Shown here: one piece after another, positions 26,991 through 36,285 of the stretch
Layout of the letters: each line of letters opens with the position of its first letter
How positions within the stretch are numbered: the first letter of the stretch is position 1
NCBI GenBank assembly: GCA_024697295.1
Contig: JAILFZ010000133.1
Span: forward strand, 1-37,808
Origin: Treponema sp.
GTDB lineage: Bacteria > Spirochaetota > Spirochaetia > Treponematales > Treponemataceae
Direction: 5' to 3'
Length of the DNA: 37,808 bases
Translations under genes and position numbers: made by a program
Notes under the pieces: generated by a model
The model's input: the letters and a program-made list of their open reading frames with translations, nothing else
What the model was told of the DNA's origin: nothing
Databases searched by the model: none

Positions 26991-28085
26991 ATGAGTTTTG
27001 AAGAAATTGACCTTCAGTGGTTTGCAGCCGAAGATGAAGGACGCACCGAGGAACCGTCCGAGCTTAAACTCCATAAAGCGCGTGAAGAAGGTCGTGTTCC
27101 TAAAAGTCAGGAAGTAAACGGTGCTCTTGTTCTTTTTGTTTGTGTAATAGTTTTGATTATTGTTGCACCGTATTATCTTAACTGGTGCCAGGAAGTTTTG
27201 CTTTACTTTTTTACCCGCTGTACCGAGCAGGACTTTTTGCAGAGACAGTTTTTTGTAAACTTTCTTTTGAATTTTGCCCGTATGGTTCTTCCGCTTGCAG
27301 TGGCAGGTTCTGTTGCAGGTATTGCGGCAAACATTGTCCAGAACCGCGGATTTATTTTTTCTACCAAGCCGATTGAACCAAAGTTTTCAAATATTGTGCC
27401 AAAGATCGGTCAGTATTTAAAAAAGACGGTTTTTTCGTTTGAAGGCGGCTTTAACGTTGTAAAATCCCTGGTAAAGGTTTTTGCAGTTACTTTGACGGCC
27501 TACATTGTAATCCGTGCAAATCTGCCTTCAATTCTTGAATTGTTGCAGGCTTCAAGCATAAAAATGGCGGCCGGAAGGATAAGTAACTGTGCGGCACAGA
27601 TTCTTGCCTTTTGTGCGGTGATATTTCTTGCCATTTCAATTCCTGACTATTTTGTTCAGCGCCATCAGTTTATGGAAAGCATGAAAATGACAAAACAGGA
27701 AGTTAAGCAGGAATTCAAGGAACAGGAAGGGGACCCAGAAGTAAAGTCCAAGCTCGAAAGTGCCCAGCGCGAACTTTTACAGAGAAACCTTCCGCAGGCT
27801 GTTGCCGAAAGTGATGTTGTAATTACAAACCCGACTCACTTTGCTGTTGCCTTAAAATATGACACGCAAAAGGCAGACAGCCCGATGATTAATGCTAAGG
27901 GGCAGGATTTGATGGCCCAGAGAATAAAGCAGATTGCAAGAGAAAATGATGTTCCGATGGTAGAAAACATGGCTTTGGCCCGCGAGCTCTATTCAAAGAC
28001 TGAAGTTGGTGATATAATACCTGTAGAATATTATAAGGTTATCGCAACCGTATATTCACAAATCGGATATCTCAACAAAAAATAG
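26991..28085 (+). CDS. flhB: Flagellar export switch protein FlhB
   Basis: DEGRTEEPSELKLHKAREEGRVPKSQEV; autocleavage motif NPTH in DVVITNPTHFAVALKYD (27828-27839). Confidence 0.97.
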   Translation: MSFEEIDLQWFAAEDEGRTEEPSELKLHKAREEGRVPKSQEVNGALVLFVCVIVLIIVAPYYLNWCQEVLLYFFTRCTEQDFLQRQFFVNFLLNFARMVLPLAVAGSVAGIAANIVQNRGFIFSTKPIEPKFSNIVPKIGQYLKKTVFSFEGGFNVVKSLVKVFAVTLTAYIVIRANLPSILELLQASSIKMAAGRISNCAAQILAFCAVIFLAISIPDYFVQRHQFMESMKMTKQEVKQEFKEQEGDPEVKSKLESAQRELLQRNLPQAVAESDVVITNPTHFAVALKYDTQKADSPMINAKGQDLMAQRIKQIARENDVPMVENMALARELYSKTEVGDIIPVEYYKVIATVYSQIGYLNKK

Positions 28086-28106
28086 TAAGTCAACCAGGGG
28101 TGGGGA

Positions 28107-30224
28107 GTGGCTAACGATTTTACCAGTGTTTTAAAAAAGTCTCAGAATCACGCAGTAGCGGCAATGTTTGTTCTCATTGTCCTCATGCTCATCATCCCTG
28201 TACCCGGTCAGATTCTTGACTTCCTGATGGTTTTAAATATTGCAGCATCCCTCATAATCCTGTTGGTTGTCCTTTACACCCCAAAGTCTTCCAATTTGTC
28301 TTCGTTTCCGCGAGTCATCCTTGCGACAACGATTTATGGACTTGCTCTGAACGTCTGTTCCACCAGATATATTCTGGCAAACGGACACGTCGGTTTTGAT
28401 TCATTCCAGGGAAACATGATCAAACAGTTCTCAAATATTGTTGCCGGCAGCGACATTATTATCGGTATGGTCATCTTTTTAATCCTGATTGTTATCCAGA
28501 CCCTCGTAATTACAAAGGGTGCTACGCGCGTAAGTGAAGTTGCCGCCCGTTTTGCACTCGACTCCATGAACAGCAAGATGTTTGCCGTTGACTCCGAGTT
28601 GAATTCCGGTTCAATTACTGATGAACAGGCAAGGGAAAAAAAGGCTTCAATTCAGAGGGAAAGTGATTTCTACTCTGCAATGGACGGTTCCAACAAGTTC
28701 GTAAGCGGTAACGTAAAGGCAGGAATTGTCATTACCGTTGTAAACCTCGTTGTGGGAATTATTTATGCGATGGTTAAGCACCACATGCCGTTCCAGGATG
28801 CATTCAATACTTTCCCCCGTCTTACAATCGGTGACGGTCTTTTGAGCCAGCTTCCTTCGCTTCTTCTTTCTGTTGCAACCGGTGTTCTTGTAACAGGCAG
28901 TAACTCAAACGAAGTCCTCGGAGACGAAATTAAAAAGCAATTCAATGTTTCAGGCTATGTTTATGTTATTTCGGGAATTGTACTGTGTTTAATCAGCCTC
29001 ATTTTCAGAAGTTCACCGTTCCTTATTGTTTTACTTTTGATTTTGGGAGGCGCTTTTATTTATCTTGGCTACCGTATGCTTAAAAAAGAAAAAGTTACCT
29101 TCCAGAAAGAACTTGCAAAGGAAGAAGCTAAAAAAGCTCAGTCTCAGACCGGTCAGAATCCTGAAGAAGTCAGCCCTGTCGTTCCTCTCGATCCGCTCTG
29201 TCTTGAAATCGGCGTTGCGCTGATTGATCTTGTTCAAAAAGAAAAGGGTGCAGAACTTCTTGAACGAGTCAAACGTATCCGCCGGGAAGCCGCCCTTGAT
29301 CTTGGACTTGTGGTTCCACGCATCCGAATCATAGATAACCTTACCATTGACCCGCAGGAATACTGTTTTAAAATCCGCGGAATAGAAACCGGCCGAAGCC
29401 GCCTAAAACTCGGTTATTACATGTGTATGAATACAGGCGCTGTTGTCGAAGAAATCAAGGGGGAGCCAACCCGTGACCCTGCCTTCGGAATGCCTGCAAT
29501 CTGGGTAGGGGAAGAGCAGCGTGCCGACGCAGAACGTGCGGGTTACTCTGTTGTTGACCCGCCTACAATTATTGCAACTCATATTACAGAAATAATCCGC
29601 TCTCATGCGGCAGACATTCTCGGCCGTCAGGAAGTAAGTGCAATTATCGACAAAATCAAGGAAACAAATCCTGTTGTCGTTAATGAAGTCCTTGATACGT
29701 ACAAATACACCTACGGTGAAATCGAACGGATTCTTCAGGGGCTTCTCAGGGAACAGGTTTCTATACGAAATATTGTTCAGATTCTGGAAACTCTTGCAAA
29801 CTTTGGCATGTATACGCCGCATAATCCTGAATTCCTTATCGAAAAAGTCCGCGAGTCTCTTGGATTGCAGATTTGTCTTCAGTATGTGGACCCGCAGGAT
29901 AAAAAACTCAGCGTTCTTCAGCTCAGCCAGTCATGGTCTCAGAAAATCGCCGAAAATACACAGCAGGGACAGAACGGATCTCCTTCATTCCTTGCATTTG
30001 GTCCTGTCGAAGGCCGTCAGTGGATAAGTGCAGTTTCAGGCAGTTGTGCTGCCCTTCGCGAAAGAAATATTATGCCGATCATTCTTTGTCCTGGAGAAGT
30101 GCGCCAGGTCGTAAAAAGTTCAATTGAAAGTGATGTTCCGGGCGTAGTAGTACTTTCTTATAACGAAGTAATTGCCGCAGGTAAAAACGTTCAACTTGAT
30201 ATTCTGGGGGAAATAAGTGAATAG
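28107..30224 (+). CDS. flhA: Flagellar export protein FlhA (GTG start)
   Basis: TKGATRVSEVAARFALDSMNSKMFAVDSELNSGSITDEQAREKK; 705 aa; YNEV near C-terminus. Confidence 0.97.
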   Translation: MANDFTSVLKKSQNHAVAAMFVLIVLMLIIPVPGQILDFLMVLNIAASLIILLVVLYTPKSSNLSSFPRVILATTIYGLALNVCSTRYILANGHVGFDSFQGNMIKQFSNIVAGSDIIIGMVIFLILIVIQTLVITKGATRVSEVAARFALDSMNSKMFAVDSELNSGSITDEQAREKKASIQRESDFYSAMDGSNKFVSGNVKAGIVITVVNLVVGIIYAMVKHHMPFQDAFNTFPRLTIGDGLLSQLPSLLLSVATGVLVTGSNSNEVLGDEIKKQFNVSGYVYVISGIVLCLISLIFRSSPFLIVLLLILGGAFIYLGYRMLKKEKVTFQKELAKEEAKKAQSQTGQNPEEVSPVVPLDPLCLEIGVALIDLVQKEKGAELLERVKRIRREAALDLGLVVPRIRIIDNLTIDPQEYCFKIRGIETGRSRLKLGYYMCMNTGAVVEEIKGEPTRDPAFGMPAIWVGEEQRADAERAGYSVVDPPTIIATHITEIIRSHAADILGRQEVSAIIDKIKETNPVVVNEVLDTYKYTYGEIERILQGLLREQVSIRNIVQILETLANFGMYTPHNPEFLIEKVRESLGLQICLQYVDPQDKKLSVLQLSQSWSQKIAENTQQGQNGSPSFLAFGPVEGRQWISAVSGSCAALRERNIMPIILCPGEVRQVVKSSIESDVPGVVVLSYNEVIAAGKNVQLDILGEISE

Positions 30225-31416
30225 TTACGATATGTCTGATCAGTCAATCAAAAAGATAACAGTCCGCTCCTATGAAGAAGGGCGCGAGATGTTGTATCAG
30301 ATGTACAGAGATAATTATACGATTGTCGACCGTAAAAATGAATTTAAGCCGGGCTTTCTGGGTCTTTTTCAGAAGTCTTATGTTGTTTTGTATTATACGG
30401 TTAAACAGAAGGTTCAGAATCCGGAAGATTTTCAGAGCGCTCAGGATAAAATTTTAAAGAACGCAGTTACTGACACAATGGCTGTAAAACAGAATGCTGC
30501 AATGCTTAATCTGATGCAGGAACTTTCCAATCAGATGGCGGAACTCAAAAGTGCTACAAAAAATGATGTTCATCCGACAATTGCAAAAATCGAATCATTG
30601 CTCGAAGAAAACGAATTTACATTCAACTTTATCAGTGAAATTTCCGGCCGTATCCGCAACGAATTTGCACTTGAAGAACTTGAAAACTTTAAGCTTGTAG
30701 AAAAACGGGTTGTTGACTGGATTGGTCAGTCAATTTCAATTGCACCGGTTATTACTCATAAACTTCCGCACGTAATTGTACTTGTAGGACCGACTGGAGT
30801 TGGAAAAACAACTACCCTGAGTAAACTTGCTGCAAACCTGATTCTGACTGCAAGAAAGGCAGGCCAGACTGAACCTGTTGTTCGCCTCATCACAACTGAC
30901 CGTACCCGCGTAGGTGCAGAAGACCAGCTCAAACGCTGGGGCGCCATGATGGAAGTTCCGGTTGATAAGGCAGAAAGTTCAGAAGATTTAAAACAGCTTT
31001 ACGACACACATAAAGATTCAACTGATTATATTCTTGTTGATACTTCCGGTTACAGCCCGAACGACTATGAAAACATCGGAAAAATGCGTTCTCTTCTGGA
31101 CTTGCCTAATGTTAACATGGACACTTACCTGACAATTTCTGCAGATAAAAAGGCTAGTGACAACCTCAAAATCATTCAGAATTACGAAGTATTCAATTTT
31201 TCTTCAGTTATTATCACTAAATGCGATGAAACTACGACTTATGGAAATGTTCTCAGCGTTTTGCACGAAAAACATAAGTCCATTTCATATATTACCGACG
31301 GTCAGAAGGTTCCGAGAAATATACGACGCGCAAGTATTGTTGAATTCTTAAAGAACCTTTCCGGCTTTACAATTGACAGAATTCACATTGAAGATACATT
31401 CCCGGAGGAAAATTAA
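30217..31416 (+). CDS. flhF: SRP-type GTPase FlhF (GTG start overlapping flhA)
   Basis: HVIVLVGPTGVGKTTTLSKLAANL; TTDRTRVGAEDQLKRWGAMMEVPV; VDTSGYSPND; TKCDE. Confidence 0.95.
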   Translation: MNSYDMSDQSIKKITVRSYEEGREMLYQMYRDNYTIVDRKNEFKPGFLGLFQKSYVVLYYTVKQKVQNPEDFQSAQDKILKNAVTDTMAVKQNAAMLNLMQELSNQMAELKSATKNDVHPTIAKIESLLEENEFTFNFISEISGRIRNEFALEELENFKLVEKRVVDWIGQSISIAPVITHKLPHVIVLVGPTGVGKTTTLSKLAANLILTARKAGQTEPVVRLITTDRTRVGAEDQLKRWGAMMEVPVDKAESSEDLKQLYDTHKDSTDYILVDTSGYSPNDYENIGKMRSLLDLPNVNMDTYLTISADKKASDNLKIIQNYEVFNFSSVIITKCDETTTYGNVLSVLHEKHKSISYITDGQKVPRNIRRASIVEFLKNLSGFTIDRIHIEDTFPEEN

Positions 31417-31418
31417 AA

Positions 31419-32312
31419 ATGGAAGACCAGGCACAGGAATTAAAAGAATTAATGGGGACAATGGGTTCACCTCAGAAAATGGATGCAGGTTTCCCACAAG
31501 CTGGAAACGGCCATAAAACACGCATCATCGCAATTACAAGCGGTAAAGGTGGTGTAGGAAAAACAAACATGGCCGTAAATATGGCAATTGCCTACGCACA
31601 GCAGGGTAAAAAAGTAATTTTGATTGACGGTGACCTTGGTATGGCAAACGTTAATGTATTGTTGAACGTAGTTCCTCAGTACAACCTTATGCAGGTTATC
31701 AACCATCAGAAGACGATGCAGGAAATCATTCTTGATACAGAGGTGGGAATTAAATTTATCGCCGGTGCCAACGGTTTTTCTAAAATCGCAAACCTTTCTG
31801 TGGATGAACTTGATTATTTTGCCAAGCAGTTCATTGAGCTCGGCAATGCCGACATCATCATAATCGATACCGGTGCGGGTATTGCCAACAACGTATTGCA
31901 GTTTGTTGCCGCCGCAGATGAAGTTTATGTAGTTACAACTCCTGAACCAACTGCGATTACAGACGCATACGGTATGATTAAAATCATAACAACTGAACTT
32001 GTTGACCGCGAAATCAACATAAAACTTCTGGTAAACCGTGTTCACTCGGCTGAAGAAGGAAAGAAGATTTCTGACCGTATCATCACAATCGTAGGTCAGT
32101 TCCTTAACTACAAAGTTGATTACATCGGCTTTGTTTACGATGACCCTGTTGTTTCTGCATCTGTTATCCGCCAGAAGCCGTTTATGATTGTTAATCCGAC
32201 TTCAAAGCCTGCCCAGTGTATCAAACACATTGTCGGACGTATAGAAAAAACAGAACTTACATCAAGCGAAGGTGTTTCAAGTTTCCTCCGCAAGTTCCTC
32301 AGAAAAAAATAA
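31419..32312 (+). CDS. flhG: MinD/ParA-type ATPase FlhG (FleN/YlxH)
   Basis: MEDQAQELKELMG N-terminus; AITSGKGGVGKTNMAVNMAIAYAQQGKKVILIDGDLGMANVNVLL. Confidence 0.95.
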   Translation: MEDQAQELKELMGTMGSPQKMDAGFPQAGNGHKTRIIAITSGKGGVGKTNMAVNMAIAYAQQGKKVILIDGDLGMANVNVLLNVVPQYNLMQVINHQKTMQEIILDTEVGIKFIAGANGFSKIANLSVDELDYFAKQFIELGNADIIIIDTGAGIANNVLQFVAAADEVYVVTTPEPTAITDAYGMIKIITTELVDREINIKLLVNRVHSAEEGKKISDRIITIVGQFLNYKVDYIGFVYDDPVVSASVIRQKPFMIVNPTSKPAQCIKHIVGRIEKTELTSSEGVSSFLRKFLRKK

Positions 32313-32365
32313 AAACTTGACCTAACGGGCTTTTTGCCTTAATCTTTAATAGTGGGAGGAAAGAT

Positions 32366-33175
32366 GTGATTAATGTAAAATCCGTCAGTATATCAGCTGC
32401 AACAGGATTTATCTTATCATTTCTTGTGGGCATCATCTGTGGAAACGCTTTCATAAGCGTTCTCCTCAGGGCATTTATCTCTGCTCTTGTATTCTCCGCC
32501 GTTGCTGCCGGCAGTTCTTTCCTTTATTCACAATTTTTGTCCGCAGATGGCACGCCGTCTGAGCCTTCTTCCCGGCCTCAAGCCAAGACAAGCGGTAAGG
32601 TTGATTTGGTTATCGACGATGATCCTCTTGAAGAAGAAGAAAACGGACCAAAGTTCTTTGTAGAAAACAACAGAAGCGCTCTTCAAAGTGACGCAAAACC
32701 TTCTGCCGCGGAGAAAGTAGATCCGGACGAAGACGTTACTGAAGAAATTGCTGAAGATGCAGCCGATGTCTCTGATGTTCAGCCGGTTGGGGCCCCGGCG
32801 GCCGCACCGGTAAATCCGGTAACCGTTGCAGAACCGGAGATTACAGCGCCGCCAAAAGCCATGGACGCAGTTCCAAAGAATGATGCGGCCTTTACGCCGG
32901 TCAACCTTGCCGCCTCCGCTCCCCAGGTTTCAGCTTCCCCGGAAGGTACGCCTGCAGAGGAACAGCTGCCCGAAGTTGACAGTCTTCCTGATATCGAAGA
33001 TTTGGATACAGGCAAGAAAGATGGCGAAATTGGTGATATAATTAATGATAGTGAATTTGCAACTTCCGGTAAGTCATCCGGCGGTACGCAATTCCCGGAC
33101 GGGCAGACAGCAGGCACACAGAATGCTGATGTCATGGCTCAGGCAATTAGAACTATATTGTCAAAAGACAATTAA
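32366..33175 (+). CDS. Hypothetical membrane-anchored acidic protein in flagellar operon (GTG start)
   Basis: Two N-terminal TMs, then long acidic/Ala-Pro-rich tail, C-term NADVMAQAIRTILSKDN; RBS GGGAGGAAAG. Confidence 0.75.
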   Translation: MINVKSVSISAATGFILSFLVGIICGNAFISVLLRAFISALVFSAVAAGSSFLYSQFLSADGTPSEPSSRPQAKTSGKVDLVIDDDPLEEEENGPKFFVENNRSALQSDAKPSAAEKVDPDEDVTEEIAEDAADVSDVQPVGAPAAAPVNPVTVAEPEITAPPKAMDAVPKNDAAFTPVNLAASAPQVSASPEGTPAEEQLPEVDSLPDIEDLDTGKKDGEIGDIINDSEFATSGKSSGGTQFPDGQTAGTQNADVMAQAIRTILSKDN

Positions 33176-33190
33176 AAAAAAGGAAAATAT

Positions 33191-33988
33191 ATGGACGCTG
33201 AAAAGCCGCAGATTATTAACGACGAAGAAGAAGACAAACTTTGGATTGAATTCAAAAAAACAAGATCTCCTCAGTTACGCGACAGGCTTATAAGACAATA
33301 TATGCCTTTGGTTAAGTATGTTGCAGGCAAGGTATCTGTAGGACTTCCTGCGAGTATGGAATTTGATGATTTAGTTGGATTTGGTCAGTTTGGACTTCTT
33401 GATGCCATCAACAAGTATGACCCGGAAAAAAATGTTAAATTCAAAACTTACGCAGTAACACGTATTCGCGGTGCAATTTTTGATGAAATGCGTCAGCTCG
33501 ACTGGGTTCCACGCTCAGTCCGCCAGAAATCACGCGAAATTGAAGATACAATCTCTGAACTTGAATCAAAACTTGGCCGTACTGCCAGCGATTCTGAAAT
33601 TGCCGAGCAGATGAACCTCACAGAAGAAGAATATCACCAGACCATCATGAAGGTCAGTGCATCAAGCATTATTTCCCTTAACGATGTTTGGAACAGCGGT
33701 GACGATAATGATCACCTTTCCATTGCTGATACAATTGAGTCACCTTCAAGCTTAAATCCTGATGTTCAGATTGAACGCGAAGAAATCCGCAAGGTAATTA
33801 TCCAGGCAATCAATGAGCTTCCGGAAAAAGAAAAAATGGTAATCGTTCTCTACTATCACGAAGATTTGACTTTCAAGGAAATCGGTCAGGTTCTCGATGT
33901 TAGTGAATCACGAATTTCTCAGCTGCACACAAAGGCAAACCTGCGCCTCCGTGCAAAATTGACAAACTTCCGCAAGGGAATTATTTAA
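33191..33988 (+). CDS. fliA: RNA polymerase sigma-28 (FliA/WhiG/SigD)
   Basis: LIRQYMPLVKYVAGKVSVGLPASMEFDDLVGFGQFGLLDAINKYDP...VTRIRGAIFDEMRQLDWVPRSVRQKSREIE; region 4 ELPEKEKMVIVLYYHEDLTFKEIGQVLDVSESRISQLHTKA. Confidence 0.97.
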   Translation: MDAEKPQIINDEEEDKLWIEFKKTRSPQLRDRLIRQYMPLVKYVAGKVSVGLPASMEFDDLVGFGQFGLLDAINKYDPEKNVKFKTYAVTRIRGAIFDEMRQLDWVPRSVRQKSREIEDTISELESKLGRTASDSEIAEQMNLTEEEYHQTIMKVSASSIISLNDVWNSGDDNDHLSIADTIESPSSLNPDVQIEREEIRKVIIQAINELPEKEKMVIVLYYHEDLTFKEIGQVLDVSESRISQLHTKANLRLRAKLTNFRKGII

Positions 33989-34001
33989 TTCAAGAAAAAT
34001 C

Positions 34002-35972
34002 ATGGTTACCTTAGACACGATTCGGACAGATATGGCAGAACTTCTCAAACTTGAACAGACTGTTCAGAGTGTTGAAGTCAGGGCAGATACCCTGGAAGAA
34101 GCTCTTGCAGACGCTGCTGTTCAATTGGGTACAAAGGTTGCAAATCTTGAATACGAAGTTCGCGAAAAAGGCTTTGACGGCTTTCTTGGTCTTGCAAAAA
34201 AGCCCTGGACAATAGTTGTCTACCAGAACGCAGAAACTGTTGCCAAAATCGCAAAGGAAAAGGAAATCAGCCTGTTTGGCAACGAAGAACTCGCAGAAGA
34301 AGAAGTTCACACAGACAAGGACGGCGAATACTTTATCCACAGATTCGGCTCGGAACTTCATCTCAAAATCAATCCGCCTGTTGGAAAAGGAAAGCCTGTT
34401 GATGCAGACGAAATTATTACAGACCTCAAGCGTCCGGATACAAAAGAACTCGACGAAAAACAGATACGTCATTTTGCAGAAACTGGTACCGGAGGCGTTT
34501 ACGAAGTTATCGGTACATACACACATGAGCCTGCAAACGATGCCCTGTTCGTAATCGACATTTCAAATGACGAAATGAAGGCTACCTGTACAATCAATGC
34601 TCCTTCACTTGGTGGTGCAGACATCAGCCACGAAATGATTGAACGCGCCCTTAAAACGCAGGGGGTTGTTGCAGGTATATCTGACGAAAAAATTGAATCT
34701 CTTGTTGACAGACCGGTTTACAATGTGCCGGTTGTTGTTGCAGAAGCAGTACAGCCGATTGACGGACGGGATGCTTATATCGCATACAACTTTGAAACTG
34801 ACCGCTCCAAGATTCGTGCAAAAGAAGCTGCAAACGGACAGGTTAACTTTAAGGAACTCAACCTTATCCAGAACGTTGTACAGGGACAGCCGCTCGCTCA
34901 AAAAATGCTTGCTGAGCGCGGACGATCCGGAAAAACCCTGTTCGGGCGCTATCTCGAAGCCAAAAACGGTAAGGACATCAACCTTCCGCTCGGAAAGAAC
35001 GTTACTGTCGATTCAGATGGACGTACAATTCTTGCCGCAATGGACGGACAGGTTCTCCTTATCAACGATAAAATCAATGTTGAACCTATCATGGAAGTTG
35101 ATGGCGTTAACATCAAAACCGGTAACATCACGTTCCTCGGAACCGTTGTCGTTAACGGCAACGTTGAAGACGGATTTGACATCAAGGCAAGCGGCAATAT
35201 CGAAGTTAACGGTGCCGTCGGTGCAAGCCACCTCGAAAGCGATGGAGATATCATCGTTAGCCAGGGTATTGTGGGACGTGACGAAGGCGAAATTATCTGC
35301 GGCGGCTCACTCTGGGCCAAGTTCATTCAGAATACGAAGGTTACGGTTCAGGAAAATATCATTGTAAATGACTCAATTATGAACAGTGAAGTTTCTGCCC
35401 AGCGCCGTATTATTCTTCAGGGAAAACGTGCTCAGATTACCGGTGGACATTTGTTTGCTACAGAAACCGTTCTTGCAAAAAATATCGGTTCTGCCGGTGG
35501 TGGTACAGAAACCGTCATCGAAGTCGGTGTCGATCCTAAGGCCAAGCACCGTCTTGCAGAACTTCTTGAAATGCAGGGCAATAACCTTAAAGAACTTGAA
35601 GAACTTGAACTCAACCTCCAGACTCTCGAAAACCAGAAAAAGATTCGTAAAAATCTTCCGAAAGACAAGGAAGAAAACCTCAAAAAACTGGTTATCCGAA
35701 AGGCAGAAATCAAAAAAGAAAACGAAGAGTTCAATACAGAAATCGCATCCATTCAGGCACACCTCCGTGAACTCAAAAATATTGGTAAGGTATATGCGTC
35801 CGGAACAGTCTATACTGGCGTTAAAATCTACGTTCGTGATGAAAAAGACGAAGTCCGCGCTGATGTTAAGAGCGTAACATTCTACTACGAAGAAGGCTTT
35901 GTTCGTCGTGGCAAGTATGTTCAACCGGAATTTGACGATATAAAGGGACCTGATGGCTATTCAACCAATTGA
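34002..35972 (+). CDS. fapA: FapA (DUF342) family protein with N-terminal Jag_N-like domain
   Basis: VEVRADTLEEALADAAVQLGTKVANLEYEVREKGFDGFLGLAKKPWTIVV (Jag_N-like) followed by DUF342 beta-repeat GNITFLGTVVVNGNVEDGFDIKASGNIEVNGAVGASHLESDGDIIVSQGIVG. Confidence 0.85.
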   Translation: MVTLDTIRTDMAELLKLEQTVQSVEVRADTLEEALADAAVQLGTKVANLEYEVREKGFDGFLGLAKKPWTIVVYQNAETVAKIAKEKEISLFGNEELAEEEVHTDKDGEYFIHRFGSELHLKINPPVGKGKPVDADEIITDLKRPDTKELDEKQIRHFAETGTGGVYEVIGTYTHEPANDALFVIDISNDEMKATCTINAPSLGGADISHEMIERALKTQGVVAGISDEKIESLVDRPVYNVPVVVAEAVQPIDGRDAYIAYNFETDRSKIRAKEAANGQVNFKELNLIQNVVQGQPLAQKMLAERGRSGKTLFGRYLEAKNGKDINLPLGKNVTVDSDGRTILAAMDGQVLLINDKINVEPIMEVDGVNIKTGNITFLGTVVVNGNVEDGFDIKASGNIEVNGAVGASHLESDGDIIVSQGIVGRDEGEIICGGSLWAKFIQNTKVTVQENIIVNDSIMNSEVSAQRRIILQGKRAQITGGHLFATETVLAKNIGSAGGGTETVIEVGVDPKAKHRLAELLEMQGNNLKELEELELNLQTLENQKKIRKNLPKDKEENLKKLVIRKAEIKKENEEFNTEIASIQAHLRELKNIGKVYASGTVYTGVKIYVRDEKDEVRADVKSVTFYYEEGFVRRGKYVQPEFDDIKGPDGYSTN

Positions 35973-36279
35973 TCTGCAGACAATGTATTCTCAAATGAAT
36001 AATGTCGCCAAGACTGTTTCTCAGATGCAGCAGGGTAACCAGCTTACTCAGGCCATGCAGGAAGCAAACTTAATACGGCAGAATGCGGAGCAGGCAACTC
36101 TTGTACATAAAACCGCAGATGACCAGGCAAAATCCCAGCAGGTAAAGGACGAAGGTCACAAAAACCAGCAGGGGGCTTCAGGCCAGAAAAAAGAAAAGGA
36201 CGACGAAGAACAGCCTAAAAAAAAGGTATCAGAAATACGTGAGTCCTATCTTGGATTAAACGTAGATATTTCGGGGTAA
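35953..36279 (+). CDS. Small Gln/Lys-rich hypothetical protein overlapping fapA 3' end
   Basis: 108-aa ORF, 20-nt overlap with fapA, compact operon spacing. Confidence 0.7.
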   Translation: MAIQPIDLQTMYSQMNNVAKTVSQMQQGNQLTQAMQEANLIRQNAEQATLVHKTADDQAKSQQVKDEGHKNQQGASGQKKEKDDEEQPKKKVSEIRESYLGLNVDISG

Positions 36280-36285
36280 TTTTAA

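Noticed and set aside
32317-32345. TTGACC-N17-TAATCT upstream of the gene at 32366
   Set aside because: The -10 matches only 3/6 and the gene is in a tight operon; insufficient to call a promoter.
34011-35924. Multiple Cys/Phe-rich ORFs on both strands within fapA
   Set aside because: Alternate-frame shadows; fapA frame explains the composition.
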